Source: Lachnospiraceae bacterium (GTDB lineage Bacteria; Bacillota; Clostridia; Lachnospirales; Lachnospiraceae). Taken from it: 46,172 nt of DNA. The stretch spans positions 1-46,172 of the forward strand of contig QOUV01000016.1 in NCBI GenBank assembly GCA_003862155.1, written 5' to 3'. Position 1 is the first letter of the stretch, and the number at the start of each line of letters is the position of its first letter. A program made the translations under genes and the position numbers. Shown here in pieces: positions 28,167 to 38,145 of this stretch. The notes under the pieces were generated by a model. That model made no database searches. It worked only from the letters and a program-made list of their open reading frames with translations, and was not told the DNA's origin.

Positions 28167-29012
28167 ATGTCAGCTAGGATAATCGACGGGAAGAAAATTT
28201 CACAGGATATTAAGGATGAGGTGAAAGAGGAAGCAGCTGCCCTTAAAGCCAGGGGAACAGAGCCATGTCTGGCAGTTGTTCTGGTAGGAGATGACCCGGC
28301 AAGCCACATCTATGTCAGAAATAAGATGCGCGCCTGCAAATATACCGGGATCAGATCTGTTTCTATTGACCTCCCGGCGGATACTGAGGAAAGTGAGCTC
28401 TTAGAGAAGATACAGGAACTGAACGCTGATACTTCAGTTCACGGGATTCTGGTACAGCTTCCGCTTCCTCCGCAGATAGATGAAAATAAGATTATTAATG
28501 CCATAGATCCCGATAAGGATGTCGACGGATTTTCACCGATATCGGTCGGAAGGCTCTCTATCGGACTTGAGGGGTTTAAGTCCTGCACTCCGGCTGGCAT
28601 CATTGAGCTTATAAAGAGAAGCGGCATTTCCATTGATGGAAAGAACTGTGTCATTGCAGGCAGAAGCAATATCGTAGGAAAGCCAATGGCGATGCTTCTG
28701 CTCCGTGAGAATGGTACGGTTACTGTCTGCCATTCGCATACAAAAGACTTAAGGAGCATCACGTCTAAGGCAGATATTCTGGTCGCGGCGATTGGAAAGC
28801 CGAAATTTTTTAAAGCAGATGATATAAAGGAAGGTGCTGTGATAATCGATGTCGGAATGGACAGGGACGAGAACGGGAAGCTTTGCGGCGATGTCGATTT
28901 TGACGATGTGAAAGAAAAGGCCGGCTATATCACTCCTGTACCTGGAGGCGTCGGCCCGATGACCATAGCTATGTTGATGAGGAACTGCCTCGAAGCAGCT
29001 TGTCGCCTATGA
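28167..29012 (+). CDS. folD: Bifunctional methylene-THF dehydrogenase / methenyl-THF cyclohydrolase
   Basis: This 281-residue enzyme interconverts 5,10-methylene-, methenyl- and 10-formyl-THF. Motifs are [23 protein letters not shown] (with the catalytic lysine region), [26 protein letters not shown], the NADP loop [16 protein letters not shown] and the C-terminal [16 protein letters not shown]. It acts next to Fhs in the same pathway. Its stop overlaps the next start as ATGA. Confidence 0.97.
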   Translation: MSARIIDGKKISQDIKDEVKEEAAALKARGTEPCLAVVLVGDDPASHIYVRNKMRACKYTGIRSVSIDLPADTEESELLEKIQELNADTSVHGILVQLPLPPQIDENKIINAIDPDKDVDGFSPISVGRLSIGLEGFKSCTPAGIIELIKRSGISIDGKNCVIAGRSNIVGKPMAMLLLRENGTVTVCHSHTKDLRSITSKADILVAAIGKPKFFKADDIKEGAVIIDVGMDRDENGKLCGDVDFDDVKEKAGYITPVPGGVGPMTIAMLMRNCLEAACRL

Positions 29013-29944
29013 GAAAACCAAGGCATTTTAAGCTTATCATAGTGCTTGCGGTCCTTGTCGCGTTAATGGGAATAGTATATTTCAGATACACGCACTCATT
29101 TTCATACCAGTACACGGCGGCGAGACAGGCGGATGCCAACAAGGACTATGATAAAGCCATAGTTCACTACAGGAGGGCCCTCGGGTCAGATCCCGAAGAC
29201 ATAAAGACTCTCTGTGCTCTCGGAGAAGATTATCTAAAGACAAAACACCCGGCTTCGGCGGAAATCTATCTGCTTCGGGCTGTAAAGCTTGACGGAAAGT
29301 ATGAGAAGTCTTTCGAACTCCTCTTAAAGCTCTATGAGAGTGAAGGCGACTACAATCGGATGGAGAATATATACAAGTATGCGAAGTCCGATTCGGTAAA
29401 AAAGATATTCAAGGATTACCTGATAAAACCACCTGAATTTTCGGTAAAGGGTGGAAAATTCAGCGATGACGTATCTCTTACGCTCTCGCTTCCGAAAGAC
29501 GCAGATGAAGATTACCAGATATTCTATACGACGGATGGCAAGGCGCCGAACGGAGTTCACGGTCACCTCTACGATGGAAGCGTTATCTTCCTGACACAGG
29601 GAAAGACAAAGGTAAGGGCAGTCTGCCGCAACAAAAACGGTAAATTCGGAGAAGTTTCTGCTGAGACGTTTAATATTAAATATATTAAGCCTGAAGAGCC
29701 GAAGGTAACTCCGAACGGCGGCACTTTTAAAAAGAAGACCAAGGTAAAGATCACGGCAGGAGAGGACTGCACGATCTATTATTCCTGGACTAATAAGAAT
29801 CCAGACAAGAAGTCGAAGAAATATACCAAAAAGATCACTGTCCCAAAGGGCTACCATGTGCTTTCAGTCGTGGCTTACGACAAACATGAACTGAAGAGCA
29901 AAACCTACCATATGGGATTTATGTATTACCCTGAATCGGAATAA
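29009..29944 (+). CDS. Membrane-anchored TPR protein with two chitobiase-C-like beta domains
   Basis: This 311-residue protein has an N-terminal membrane anchor (residues about 9-27, [17 protein letters not shown]). A TPR region at about 35-135 includes [19 protein letters not shown]. Two beta-sandwich segments follow, about 140-230 ([30 protein letters not shown]) and 232-311 ([26 protein letters not shown]); both look like the chitobiase/beta-hexosaminidase C-terminal-type domain seen in surface proteins. The topology suggests an extracytoplasmic protein. The role is unknown; a scaffold at the cell envelope is a guess. The ATG overlaps the folD stop by 4 bases. Confidence 0.72.
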   Translation: MRKPRHFKLIIVLAVLVALMGIVYFRYTHSFSYQYTAARQADANKDYDKAIVHYRRALGSDPEDIKTLCALGEDYLKTKHPASAEIYLLRAVKLDGKYEKSFELLLKLYESEGDYNRMENIYKYAKSDSVKKIFKDYLIKPPEFSVKGGKFSDDVSLTLSLPKDADEDYQIFYTTDGKAPNGVHGHLYDGSVIFLTQGKTKVRAVCRNKNGKFGEVSAETFNIKYIKPEEPKVTPNGGTFKKKTKVKITAGEDCTIYYSWTNKNPDKKSKKYTKKITVPKGYHVLSVVAYDKHELKSKTYHMGFMYYPESE

Positions 29945-29959
29945 GAAAGGATTTTATTT

Positions 29960-30952
29960 TTGGCAGAGATTGGTATTGAAATCCCGGAGAAGGATTTGAT
30001 CAATATATTCGGGGAGTTTGATTCACATGTGAAGATACTCGAGGATAATCTCGGTGTAGACTTTGTGCTGAGGGGAGACACTCTTAAGCTCTCCGGAGAC
30101 GACCAGAAGATTGACAGGGCAAAAAGGGTTTTCGATGAGCTGTATGAACTCTCAAAGAGAGGCCACCAGATCACCGATGGCGACGTAAACTATGCCCTTT
30201 CAATAAAAAATCCCACGACAGACCATCCGCTTGTCGAGCTCGACAGCGATGTGATCTGCCATACGATCACTGGAAAACCGGTAAAACCGAAGACTATCGG
30301 GCAGAAGGAGTATGTCGATACGATCCGCAATCGAATGATAACATTCGGGGTCGGACCTGCGGGAACCGGAAAGACGTATCTGGCCATGGCGATAGCCATC
30401 ACGGCTTTTATGCATGAGGATGTCGAGAGGATAATTCTGACCCGACCGGCTATAGAGGCCGGTGAGAAGCTCGGATTCCTGCCGGGAGACCTCCAGCAGA
30501 AGATAGACCCGTATCTTCGCCCTCTCTATGATGCGCTTTATCAGATCATGGGTGCTGAGACGTTCCAGAGAAATATGGAGAAGGGTGCGATAGAGGTCGC
30601 ACCTCTTGCCTATATGAGAGGCCGCACCTTAGACAACGCCTTTATTATACTGGATGAGGCGCAGAATACGACACCGGCCCAGATGAAGATGTTTCTGACG
30701 CGAATCGGATTCGGGAGCAAAGCTGTTATCACTGGTGATCTGACACAGAAGGATCTCGCTCCGGGAGCGAAGAGCGGTCTCGATGTAGCACTAAAAGTCC
30801 TTCGAAATGTAGAAGAGATAGGCGTGGTCAGGCTGTCGGGAAAAGACGTCGTAAGACACCCGCTTGTCCAGAAGATCGTAAATGCCTACGAAGAATATGA
30901 AAAGAAACAGTCAGCAGGAAAAATCAAAAAAGACAGAAGACGCAGGCCTTGA
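29960..30952 (+). CDS. PhoH-family ATPase
   Basis: This 330-residue PhoH/PhoL-like P-loop protein has an N-terminal RNA-binding KH-like segment (residues 1-70). The ATPase has Walker A GPAGTGKTYLAMAIA (133-147), TRPAIEAGEKLGFLPGDLQQK and Walker B TLDNAFIILDEAQNTTP. PhoH genes usually sit beside ybeY, suggesting work in RNA maturation, though the biochemical role is unsettled. The only plausible start is the TTG at 29960, with AGAAAGGA about 9 bases upstream; the next in-frame ATG is far inside. It overlaps the next gene by 71 bases. Confidence 0.93.
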   Translation: MAEIGIEIPEKDLINIFGEFDSHVKILEDNLGVDFVLRGDTLKLSGDDQKIDRAKRVFDELYELSKRGHQITDGDVNYALSIKNPTTDHPLVELDSDVICHTITGKPVKPKTIGQKEYVDTIRNRMITFGVGPAGTGKTYLAMAIAITAFMHEDVERIILTRPAIEAGEKLGFLPGDLQQKIDPYLRPLYDALYQIMGAETFQRNMEKGAIEVAPLAYMRGRTLDNAFIILDEAQNTTPAQMKMFLTRIGFGSKAVITGDLTQKDLAPGAKSGLDVALKVLRNVEEIGVVRLSGKDVVRHPLVQKIVNAYEEYEKKQSAGKIKKDRRRRP

Positions 30953-32150
30953 AAAGGTTTATACTATTGAGGAGAGGGTCTACCCGAAGAGGGTGGCGGC
31001 TCTTCTCATTTTTGTGGTATCGACTGTTTTATTTGTGGCATTCGATGCCTGTATGAGCTCACTTGCCACCGGAGGACTTATCTGCGAAGCCATTGTGATA
31101 ATACCCGCTTCTCTTGCGGTACTGCTTTACCTTATACACGAGAGAAGGGCGGATGGTCTGTGGTACAGGGATACGGACTATATGACTTTTGCCCTGATCT
31201 ATCTTGTTTCAGGGGCGATAGTCAGCGCACTTTCCCTTTTTCTTCCGGGAGTTTTTATCCCGGCAGGGCTTATCGCTTTCATTCTCGCTTCGACTGGAGA
31301 CGGGGCGCTTTCAGTCTCGGCGTCGCTCCTGCCGCTTGTATCACTGGCATTTTCGCATAGATATGGTGGCAATATTTACGCTCTGTTTTTCTGTGAAGTT
31401 ATTATAGCGGTTTCACTAGCCAGGCTGATAGTAAAGTCGAAAACTCCTGAGAAGGTCCTTTTATTTTTGGCGGTCACGGCAGTCTATGCGGCTCTGCCCG
31501 CTTCGATAAGATACTTTGAAAAAATCGTGCTCTCAAAAAAGGACTTGTTTTTTGCGGGTGGAATGTCTATAATTACGGCCGCTTGTGCAGTGATTTTATT
31601 ACCGGCACTGTACAAAGTGCTGCACCGCGAGAGGCGGGACAGATATGAGACTATTTTAGACGATGACTATTCACTGATAAAAGAGATCAGGCTTTTTTCA
31701 GAGGAAGAGTACGACAGGGCCAGAAGGCTTTCAATCGCGTCCCTGAGGGCTGCAAGAGAGATCGGAGCAGATGCCGCACTCGCGGCAGCCGGAGGATTGT
31801 ACTACAGAGTTGGCCTTATCAGGGGAGATAAAGAGATAGACTATGCCATGCAGATAGCTGCCGAGAATGATTTTCCGGACCAGCTTACGAGGATTCTCTA
31901 CGAGTACAGAGGACTTATAAGAAAGCCTACGTCAAAGGAGTCGGCTATAGTTCATATGGCAGACGCTGTTATGGAGAGGCTCGACGCTATTTCAAAGGAA
32001 TCTGACAGGATGAAGAGCGACTGGAACAAGCAGATGCTTATATACTCTTCTTTAAATGAGCTGTCATCAAGTGGATATTACGATGATTCAACCATCACGA
32101 TGAATCAGTTTTTAAAGATCCGTGATATATTAGTTAAGGAGTTAGAATGA
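30882..32150 (+). CDS. PgpH-like 7TM-HD protein lacking HD catalytic residues
   Basis: This 422-residue protein sits where pgpH (c-di-AMP phosphodiesterase) lies in Firmicutes, between phoH and ybeY. About seven hydrophobic segments at 38-246 fit the 7TM domain. The large N-terminal extracellular domain of PgpH is absent. The C-terminal part keeps the HD-fold landmarks, but ligands are replaced: RARRLSIASLRAAREIGA (270s-290s) has no histidines, GGLYYRVG (304-311) stands where YYHDIG is expected, and ILYEYRGL (338-345) where RQHHG is expected. Only the late D361 in HMADAVME survives. I infer a catalytically dead paralogue. The start is 30882 or 30897, both inside phoH. Confidence 0.75.
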   Translation: MPTKNMKRNSQQEKSKKTEDAGLEKVYTIEERVYPKRVAALLIFVVSTVLFVAFDACMSSLATGGLICEAIVIIPASLAVLLYLIHERRADGLWYRDTDYMTFALIYLVSGAIVSALSLFLPGVFIPAGLIAFILASTGDGALSVSASLLPLVSLAFSHRYGGNIYALFFCEVIIAVSLARLIVKSKTPEKVLLFLAVTAVYAALPASIRYFEKIVLSKKDLFFAGGMSIITAACAVILLPALYKVLHRERRDRYETILDDDYSLIKEIRLFSEEEYDRARRLSIASLRAAREIGADAALAAAGGLYYRVGLIRGDKEIDYAMQIAAENDFPDQLTRILYEYRGLIRKPTSKESAIVHMADAVMERLDAISKESDRMKSDWNKQMLIYSSLNELSSSGYYDDSTITMNQFLKIRDILVKELE

Positions 32151-32644
32151 CTTTATTGATTGATGACCTGGTTAAGGAAGGACTGGATTTCGATTACAAA
32201 AAGGTTGCCGAGGATGTGGTAAATGAGTCGCTTGACATGCTTCATTTCCCGCTTCCGGTGCAGGTTTCGCTTTCACTGGTATCTGAAGAGGAAATCCACG
32301 TCGAGAACCAGCAGTTCAGAGGAGTGGACCGTCCTACAGATGTACTTTCGTTTCCGATGCTCGAATATCCGGCTCCAGGAGATTTTTCCCTGATAAAAGA
32401 TGACGAGGATTCGATAGATCCTGATACCGGAGAAGTCGTTTTGGGAGATATAGTACTCTGCACTTCGAAAGTCATTGCGCAGGCCGCTGAATACGGGCAT
32501 TCTGTAAAGAGAGAGTATGCATTTCTGATAGCTCACAGCATGCTTCATCTGATGGGCTACGATCACGTCGATGATCAGGAGAGAAAAGAGATGGAAAAAC
32601 TTCAGGACCAGATTCTTGAACATCTTGGAATCGGAAGGGACTAA
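32147..32644 (+). CDS. ybeY: Endoribonuclease YbeY
   Basis: This 165-residue single-strand-specific metal endoribonuclease functions in 16S rRNA 3' maturation and ribosome quality control. The metal site HSMLHLMGYDH (H130, H134, H140) is complete. FRGVDRPTDVLSFPM is the conserved substrate-side motif. An insert with DEDSIDPDTGEV precedes LGDIVLC. The start overlaps the previous stop as ATGA. dgkA and era, which often follow ybeY in Firmicutes, are replaced here by a flippase gene. Confidence 0.95.
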   Translation: MTLLIDDLVKEGLDFDYKKVAEDVVNESLDMLHFPLPVQVSLSLVSEEEIHVENQQFRGVDRPTDVLSFPMLEYPAPGDFSLIKDDEDSIDPDTGEVVLGDIVLCTSKVIAQAAEYGHSVKREYAFLIAHSMLHLMGYDHVDDQERKEMEKLQDQILEHLGIGRD

Positions 32645-32647
32645 ACT

Positions 32648-34306
32648 ATGAGCCGGGCAAAAAAAAGCGACGCCAATTTTATAATGCAGGGCACAGTGCT
32701 TGCCGTTGCATCTATAATCAGCAGGGTCATAGGACTTATTTACAGGCTCCCTCTTACTGCGATCATTGGAAAAGAGGGTAACAACTACTATGGAACAGCC
32801 TATGAGATCTACAACACCATCCTTCTGATCTCTTCATACAGCATTCCGCTTGCGGTCTCAAAGCTTGTTGCTACGCGAATGGCGCAGGGACAGGCGAAAA
32901 ACGCCTGGAAAGTATTGAAGGGAGCTCTTATCTTTGCATCTATAAGCGGTGGAAGTTTTGCTCTTATAGTATGGTTTGGAGCTGATTTCTTTACATCAAA
33001 GCTCCTGGCGACGCCGCTCGCATCGATAGCACTTCGGGTACTGGCTCCGGTCATTTTTCTTGTAGCTATAGCCGGAGTTCTCAGGGGATTCTTCCAGGGC
33101 TTAAACAGCATGGTCCCTACGGCTATCTCGCAGATCATGGAGCAAATAGCAAACGCCATCATCTCAGTTGTCGCAGCCTGGATGCTTTTTGCCTACGGCC
33201 AGAAAGTAGGAGCAGTACTCGGAGATTCGAAAGAATATGCAGCAGCCTGGGGAGCCGCCGGCGGAACGTTAGGAACTGCTATTGGCGCAGTTGTTTCTCT
33301 GGCATTCCTTATATTTGTCCTGATGGTCTACAGGCGCCGTTTCCACAAGAAGATGCGCCACGACCACACGACGAGCTCAGACAGCTACGGCTCTATAATG
33401 TGGCTTCTTCTTACGACTATTATCCCGGTGCTTCTTTCGACGACACTTTACAATATAAGCTCAATAATCGATCAGTCGATCTTTAAAAATTTCGCGCTTT
33501 TCCAGGGGTATAAGCGGCACGCCGTTGACATCTGGTGGGGTGTCTACTCCGGCCAGTACAGGGTCATCATAAATGTCCCTATCTCTATAGCTTCGGCCAT
33601 GGCGTCATCCTCTGTTCCGGCACTTATCACGGCATACAAGGGCGGTGATATGGACCTTGTAAGGAGCAGGATACACTCAGCCACGAGATTTATTATGGTC
33701 ATAGCGTTCCCGTGCACTGTGGGAATATTTGTCCTGGCGCAGCCAATACAGATGCTTCTGTTCCACGATACAGACCCTACCTCGGGATATATGCTTATGG
33801 TCGGCGCTGTCTCGGTACTTTTCTATTCTCTGTCGACTCTCAGCAACGGCCTGCTTCAGGGAATTGACAAGCTGAATATCCCTGTAAAAAATGCAGCTGT
33901 TTCTCTTGTAGCTCAGGCTGGATTTCTGCTCGCCGCAATGAAATTTTTCAAGCTGAATATTTACGCAGTAATCCTCGCAAACGCATTCTACGCATTAATG
34001 ATGTGCGTCCTCAACGGACACGCAGTAAAGAAGTATTCAGGGACCAGACAGGATATAAAGTCGACTTACCTGATACCATTTATCGGCTCAGTGATCATGG
34101 GTATTGTGGCATTCCTCGCATATACACTGGTCCACATGCTGACCCGCTCGAATCCTATCGCCACTATCATTGCGGTTCTGGTCGCAATTGTTGTTTACTA
34201 TGTAGTTATGCTTCTCCTTGGAGGGATCACGAGGGCAGAGCTTTCGAGGATTCCAAAGGGTGATAAGCTGATAAAGCTTGCAGAGAAGACTCATCTGTTA
34301 AAATAA
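32648..34306 (+). CDS. SpoVB/MurJ-like polysaccharide flippase (MOP superfamily)
   Basis: This 552-residue multi-pass membrane protein of the MOP exporter superfamily has about 14 hydrophobic segments. The N-terminal FIMQGTVLAVASIISRVIGLIYRLPL with GNNYYGTAYEIYN is the signature of the SpoVB / YtgP branch, which moves lipid-linked peptidoglycan or polysaccharide precursors across the membrane. LINVP-type central motifs and NGLLQGIDKLNIPVKNA support this. It cannot be assigned to lipid II specifically. It starts 3 bases after ybeY. Confidence 0.88.
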   Translation: MSRAKKSDANFIMQGTVLAVASIISRVIGLIYRLPLTAIIGKEGNNYYGTAYEIYNTILLISSYSIPLAVSKLVATRMAQGQAKNAWKVLKGALIFASISGGSFALIVWFGADFFTSKLLATPLASIALRVLAPVIFLVAIAGVLRGFFQGLNSMVPTAISQIMEQIANAIISVVAAWMLFAYGQKVGAVLGDSKEYAAAWGAAGGTLGTAIGAVVSLAFLIFVLMVYRRRFHKKMRHDHTTSSDSYGSIMWLLLTTIIPVLLSTTLYNISSIIDQSIFKNFALFQGYKRHAVDIWWGVYSGQYRVIINVPISIASAMASSSVPALITAYKGGDMDLVRSRIHSATRFIMVIAFPCTVGIFVLAQPIQMLLFHDTDPTSGYMLMVGAVSVLFYSLSTLSNGLLQGIDKLNIPVKNAAVSLVAQAGFLLAAMKFFKLNIYAVILANAFYALMMCVLNGHAVKKYSGTRQDIKSTYLIPFIGSVIMGIVAFLAYTLVHMLTRSNPIATIIAVLVAIVVYYVVMLLLGGITRAELSRIPKGDKLIKLAEKTHLLK

Positions 34307-34327
34307 CAGACTAAACGGGGGTGCTTA

Positions 34328-35566
34328 ATGATTAATGATGTGATAGTTGTAGGCGGCGGGGCAAGCGGTCTGATGGCCGCGATAGCCGCCAGAAAAGCAG
34401 GGGCTTCTGATGTTATAGTCCTTGAAAAAAATACAACGTTTGGAAAGAAACTGCTCGCCACAGGAAACGGGAAGTGCAATTTTACGAACCTGACTCTCGA
34501 TGGCAGCTGCTACCATTCGGATGATATCGACAGGACGATGGAAATCATTAAAAACTTCGATCAGGCAGCACTCCTTGAGTTTATGGGCTCTTTGGGGATC
34601 GGCATAGAGTACAGGGACGGCTGGTGCTATCCGAGAAGTATGTCTGCTGTCTCCGTGCAGCAGGCAATCGTCTCCTGTGCCAGAAGGCTTGGCATTGGCC
34701 TTAAGGGTGGAAAAAAAGTACTAGACGTAAAAAAATCCGGAGGCACTTTCAGAGTCGAAGTCGATGGATATACTTACGTATCAAAGAGCGTTGTCTTAGC
34801 CTGCGGCGGTTTTGCTGATCCGAAGAGCGGAAGCACCGGAGAGGGGCTCTGGATCTTAAATCACTCAGGAATCAGGATCAAAAAACCACTTCCCGCATTA
34901 GTTCCGCTTGTCATTAAAAATAATCCGCTGAAAAAGGCCTCCGGCGTTCGTATAGACGCAGAGGTAACTCTTATCGTAGATGATCAGGAGATATCACGCG
35001 AGTCAGGTAATCTGCAGATTACGGACTATGGCATCTCCGGAATCCCCGTTTTTCAGATCTCATCCGAGGCGCTAAGAGCTTTAGATCAGAAAAAATCAGT
35101 AAAGGTAAGGCTTAACTTCTTTCCTGACTATCCGCCTAATGCTGTAAGATCTCTTCTCGAGCAGTCAGTTTCAAATGCTTCCGAGAACCTTCTCCCATCT
35201 GATCCGGGCAGACTTCTTCTGATGGGACTTCTCCCGGAAAAGCTTGCGGAAGTCATTTCAGGTATGACATCATCACAGAAATTCAGTATAGAAGATGTCG
35301 ATCCTGTGTCGATGGCAAATTTTGCAGAAAAGTACATGACGGATCTTGTACTCGAAGTAAGCGGGAGCAGGGGATTTGAAAATGCGCAGACGACTTCCGG
35401 CGGCGTATATTTCGACGAATTGGATGAAAATCTCTCTTTAAAGCAGATCCCGCACTTATATGTCTGCGGCGAGGAAGTCGATGTGGACGGCGTCTGTGGA
35501 GGCTACAACCTGCAGTGGGCATTTTCCTCGGGCTATACGGCTGGACGGGCGGCAGGAAGCCTATGA
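34328..35566 (+). CDS. HI0933-like (YhiN) flavoprotein
   Basis: This 412-residue NAD(P)/FAD-dependent oxidoreductase belongs to the HI0933 family. The N-terminal FAD dinucleotide loop VVGGGASGLMAAIAARKAG, then FGKKLLATGNGKCNFTN, and the C-terminal QTTSGGV and LYVCGEEVDVDGVCGGYNLQWAFSSG segments define the family. Physiological substrate and partner are unknown. The start ATG is preceded by GGGGGTG. miaA overlaps its stop by 4 bases. Confidence 0.9.
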   Translation: MINDVIVVGGGASGLMAAIAARKAGASDVIVLEKNTTFGKKLLATGNGKCNFTNLTLDGSCYHSDDIDRTMEIIKNFDQAALLEFMGSLGIGIEYRDGWCYPRSMSAVSVQQAIVSCARRLGIGLKGGKKVLDVKKSGGTFRVEVDGYTYVSKSVVLACGGFADPKSGSTGEGLWILNHSGIRIKKPLPALVPLVIKNNPLKKASGVRIDAEVTLIVDDQEISRESGNLQITDYGISGIPVFQISSEALRALDQKKSVKVRLNFFPDYPPNAVRSLLEQSVSNASENLLPSDPGRLLLMGLLPEKLAEVISGMTSSQKFSIEDVDPVSMANFAEKYMTDLVLEVSGSRGFENAQTTSGGVYFDELDENLSLKQIPHLYVCGEEVDVDGVCGGYNLQWAFSSGYTAGRAAGSL

Positions 35567-36534
35567 CGGAAACAAAAGATATGAGCTCTGAAAAAAGTCC
35601 GGATTCTGACATTAAGAAAAAACTTATAATCATAGCCGGCCCAACGGCTGTTGGAAAGTCTGAGTGCGCTGTCGCGCTTGCAGAAAAGATCGGCGGTGCC
35701 GTGATCTCAGCCGATTCGATGCAGGTCTACAGAGGAATGGACATAGGAACTGCAAAGATCACACCGGAAGAGATGCAGGGAGTAGAGCACTTTGGAATTG
35801 ACATACTTGATCCCGAAGAAAATTACGACGTGACAGAGTTTGTAAAGATGGCCCACGCTGCTTTGGATAAGATATATTCAGAGGGCAAAGTCCCAATCCT
35901 CTGCGGGGGAACGGGCTTCTACATTCAGGCACTGGCCTACGACATAGACTTTGGCGAGGAGAAGGTCGACTACGACTACAGAAAAAAACTCTCGGATTTT
36001 GCCGAAACCAATGGTAATGAAGCTCTCCATGAAAAGCTGAGTGAGGTGGACCCGGAGAGCGCAAAAGCTATTCCTTCCGGCAATGTCAAGCGTGTCATAA
36101 GAGCTCTCGAGTACTATAAAAATCACGGAGAGAAAATTTCATCGCACAATTTAGAGGAACATCAGAAAAAGTCGCCGTATGATCTGCGCTTTTTCGTGCT
36201 TACGGATGAGAGGCAGAAGCTATACGACAGGATCGATGCGAGAGTTGATAAAATGATGGAGGCTGGTTTTCTCTCAGAAGCCAGACGAATATACGATCTT
36301 TTAGGTGACAGGGACTGCACGGCTGCAAAGGCGATAGGATATCGCGAGCTGTTTTCATATTTTAAAGGTGAATGTACGCTGGAGACGGCAGTTTCCAAAA
36401 TAAAACAGGACACCCGGCACTTTGCGAAACGACAGCTGACATGGTTTCGAAGGTATCCTGAGGTCATCTGGATAGACCGCGGAACGTACCCGAAAACCTC
36501 GGAAATAGTTGATTTTATGGCAGATCAGTTTTAA
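35563..36534 (+). CDS. miaA: tRNA dimethylallyltransferase
   Basis: This 323-residue enzyme transfers a dimethylallyl group to A37 of tRNAs reading UNN codons. The P-loop GPTAVGKS (26-33), [20 protein letters not shown] and [18 protein letters not shown] are diagnostic, as are the late [16 protein letters not shown] and the DTRHFAKRQ region. I choose the ATG at 35563 (ATGA overlap with the previous stop, GCAGGAAG upstream); similarity begins only about 20 residues in, after a charged N-terminal extension. It is the last gene of the long rightward run, with a terminator after it. Confidence 0.95.
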   Translation: MTETKDMSSEKSPDSDIKKKLIIIAGPTAVGKSECAVALAEKIGGAVISADSMQVYRGMDIGTAKITPEEMQGVEHFGIDILDPEENYDVTEFVKMAHAALDKIYSEGKVPILCGGTGFYIQALAYDIDFGEEKVDYDYRKKLSDFAETNGNEALHEKLSEVDPESAKAIPSGNVKRVIRALEYYKNHGEKISSHNLEEHQKKSPYDLRFFVLTDERQKLYDRIDARVDKMMEAGFLSEARRIYDLLGDRDCTAAKAIGYRELFSYFKGECTLETAVSKIKQDTRHFAKRQLTWFRRYPEVIWIDRGTYPKTSEIVDFMADQF

Positions 36535-36554
36535 AATACATTTGGATTGTGGTT

Positions 36555-36582
36555 AAGCATTGGAGCGATTCAATGCTTTTTT
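36555..36582 (+). terminator. Terminator after miaA
   Basis: AAGCATTG (36555-36562) pairs with CAATGCTT (36571-36578) across an 8-base loop, followed by a run of T to 36582. Confidence 0.8.
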
Positions 36583-36599
36583 GTTCTACAGGAGGTTTT

Positions 36600-38075
36600 A
36601 TGACGTACGACGAGACACTGAGGCGGAAGAGTGGAATACTTGTCACGACACTTTTTATCTGCCTGTTTTTGAGGTCTATAGTAAACGGAATTGTTGCCAA
36701 CAATTGGGGGCAGGTTATCCCATTCCTGATCGGAGGAGCCATTATCTGTGGTGTTCTCTTCTTCATGGTAAAAAAGCTGCCGCCGGTCATTATGATGTAT
36801 GCTCTTATTATCGTACTGTCGATATTTACTATAGTGCTGATGCTTACGTATCCGGTATCCGCGAACTATCTGATGTTCTTTCTGCTTCTGTTTTTCGCAG
36901 CTATATATGGCGACATGAGGCCTATAGCGATACAGGGCGCGATAAGTGCTGTCTGCATGATCGTGTTTTACCTGATGTTCCGCGATAAGATCGCCGGCTC
37001 ATGGAGCATCGATGCGATGGCCATCTGTGTCGTCTATATCATAAGTGGCTGCATAGCGCTGGCGTCTGTCGCGAAGCTCAACCGTGAGCAGTTCGATTCT
37101 GTTCAGAACTCTGGAAAAAATGCAAAGAAACAGTCGAAGAGGGCACAGGACCTGCTCACTGAGATCAGTGCCTCTCTTGATACACTGCAGGAGACCGCAG
37201 GAAAGATCAAAGAGAGCATAGTTGTTACGAAGGACATCTCCTCACAGATAAAGATAGCTGGAGAGGACGTGGCGCAGAGGACACAGTCCGTAGCAGATGG
37301 AACTAAGGTCATCAAGGATGAGATCCAGGAGAGCACGAAGAAGATCACCGATATGGCCGATATGGCCGCTGAGATGAAGGCGCTTTCCGAAGAAAATGCC
37401 GGAAGCGTGCACGAGGGAAACTCGCTTGTAGCCGATCTCTCAGGCAATATGCAAAAGCTGGAGCAGACTATGTCAGATGTATCGCAGTCAGTCACAAAGC
37501 TCTCGACACAGACGTCCCAGATTGCCGATATTCTGACAAAGGTGCGCGATATTTCAAGTCAGACGAATCTTCTTTCACTTAATGCGTCGATCGAGGCTGC
37601 AAGGGCAGGTGAAGCCGGAAAGAGCTTTGCGGTAGTAGCAGAGCAGATAAGAACCTTGTCGGACAATTCAGCAGCTTTCTCCGATCAGATAGGTGAGATC
37701 GTAGAGCAGATCAATGCGCAGATGCAGTCTGTGACTGAAAAGATAGCACAGAGCCAGAGTGATGTAGACGAGTGCAGGAAGTACGCAGATACTATGGCCG
37801 ATTCGTTTAACAAGATAAATACGAACACGGACAGCGTTCTTGACAAGTCCGGCTCGATCGAGGCCAATACATCGGATATGAAGGAATTCATGGAGAGAAA
37901 CTTATCGAACGTCTCAGAGATCACCGACAACATGGTATCGACATCAGCTGCTATCGAGGAGATCTCTTCAAGCATCGGAAATCTCGATGACAATATAAGC
38001 CATATCAGAGAGGGCTACAACGATATCGTCCTCACCACAGAAAACCTTACGAACGCAGCAAAGCAGAACAAATAA
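36600..38075 (+). CDS. Methyl-accepting chemotaxis protein with six-helix membrane sensor
   Basis: This 491-residue chemoreceptor-type protein has about six hydrophobic segments in residues 10-165, with almost no extracytoplasmic loop. A cytoplasmic coiled coil begins directly after the membrane part without a recognisable HAMP domain. The highly conserved tip [41 protein letters not shown] (about 316-356) contacts CheA/CheW. I infer a sensor of a membrane-soluble or energy-related signal. AGGAGG lies 5-10 bases before the ATG at 36600; the earlier in-frame start at 36549 would overlap the terminator. No other chemotaxis genes are in the window. Confidence 0.9.
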   Translation: MTYDETLRRKSGILVTTLFICLFLRSIVNGIVANNWGQVIPFLIGGAIICGVLFFMVKKLPPVIMMYALIIVLSIFTIVLMLTYPVSANYLMFFLLLFFAAIYGDMRPIAIQGAISAVCMIVFYLMFRDKIAGSWSIDAMAICVVYIISGCIALASVAKLNREQFDSVQNSGKNAKKQSKRAQDLLTEISASLDTLQETAGKIKESIVVTKDISSQIKIAGEDVAQRTQSVADGTKVIKDEIQESTKKITDMADMAAEMKALSEENAGSVHEGNSLVADLSGNMQKLEQTMSDVSQSVTKLSTQTSQIADILTKVRDISSQTNLLSLNASIEAARAGEAGKSFAVVAEQIRTLSDNSAAFSDQIGEIVEQINAQMQSVTEKIAQSQSDVDECRKYADTMADSFNKINTNTDSVLDKSGSIEANTSDMKEFMERNLSNVSEITDNMVSTSAAIEEISSSIGNLDDNISHIREGYNDIVLTTENLTNAAKQNK

Positions 38076-38093
38076 ATAAGCTTATATGGCAAT

Positions 38094-38130
38094 AAAAAAT
38101 CCTCCCCGTTTGTACGGAGAGGATTTTTTT
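38094..38130. terminator. Bidirectional terminator
   Basis: AAAAAATCCTCCCCGT and ACGGAGAGGATTTTTTT form a 16-bp stem with one mismatch and a 4-base loop, with A-run on one side and T-run on the other. It serves both the chemoreceptor gene and the leftward Na/Pi gene. Confidence 0.88.
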
Positions 38131-38145
38131 ATGGAGAAAATTATG

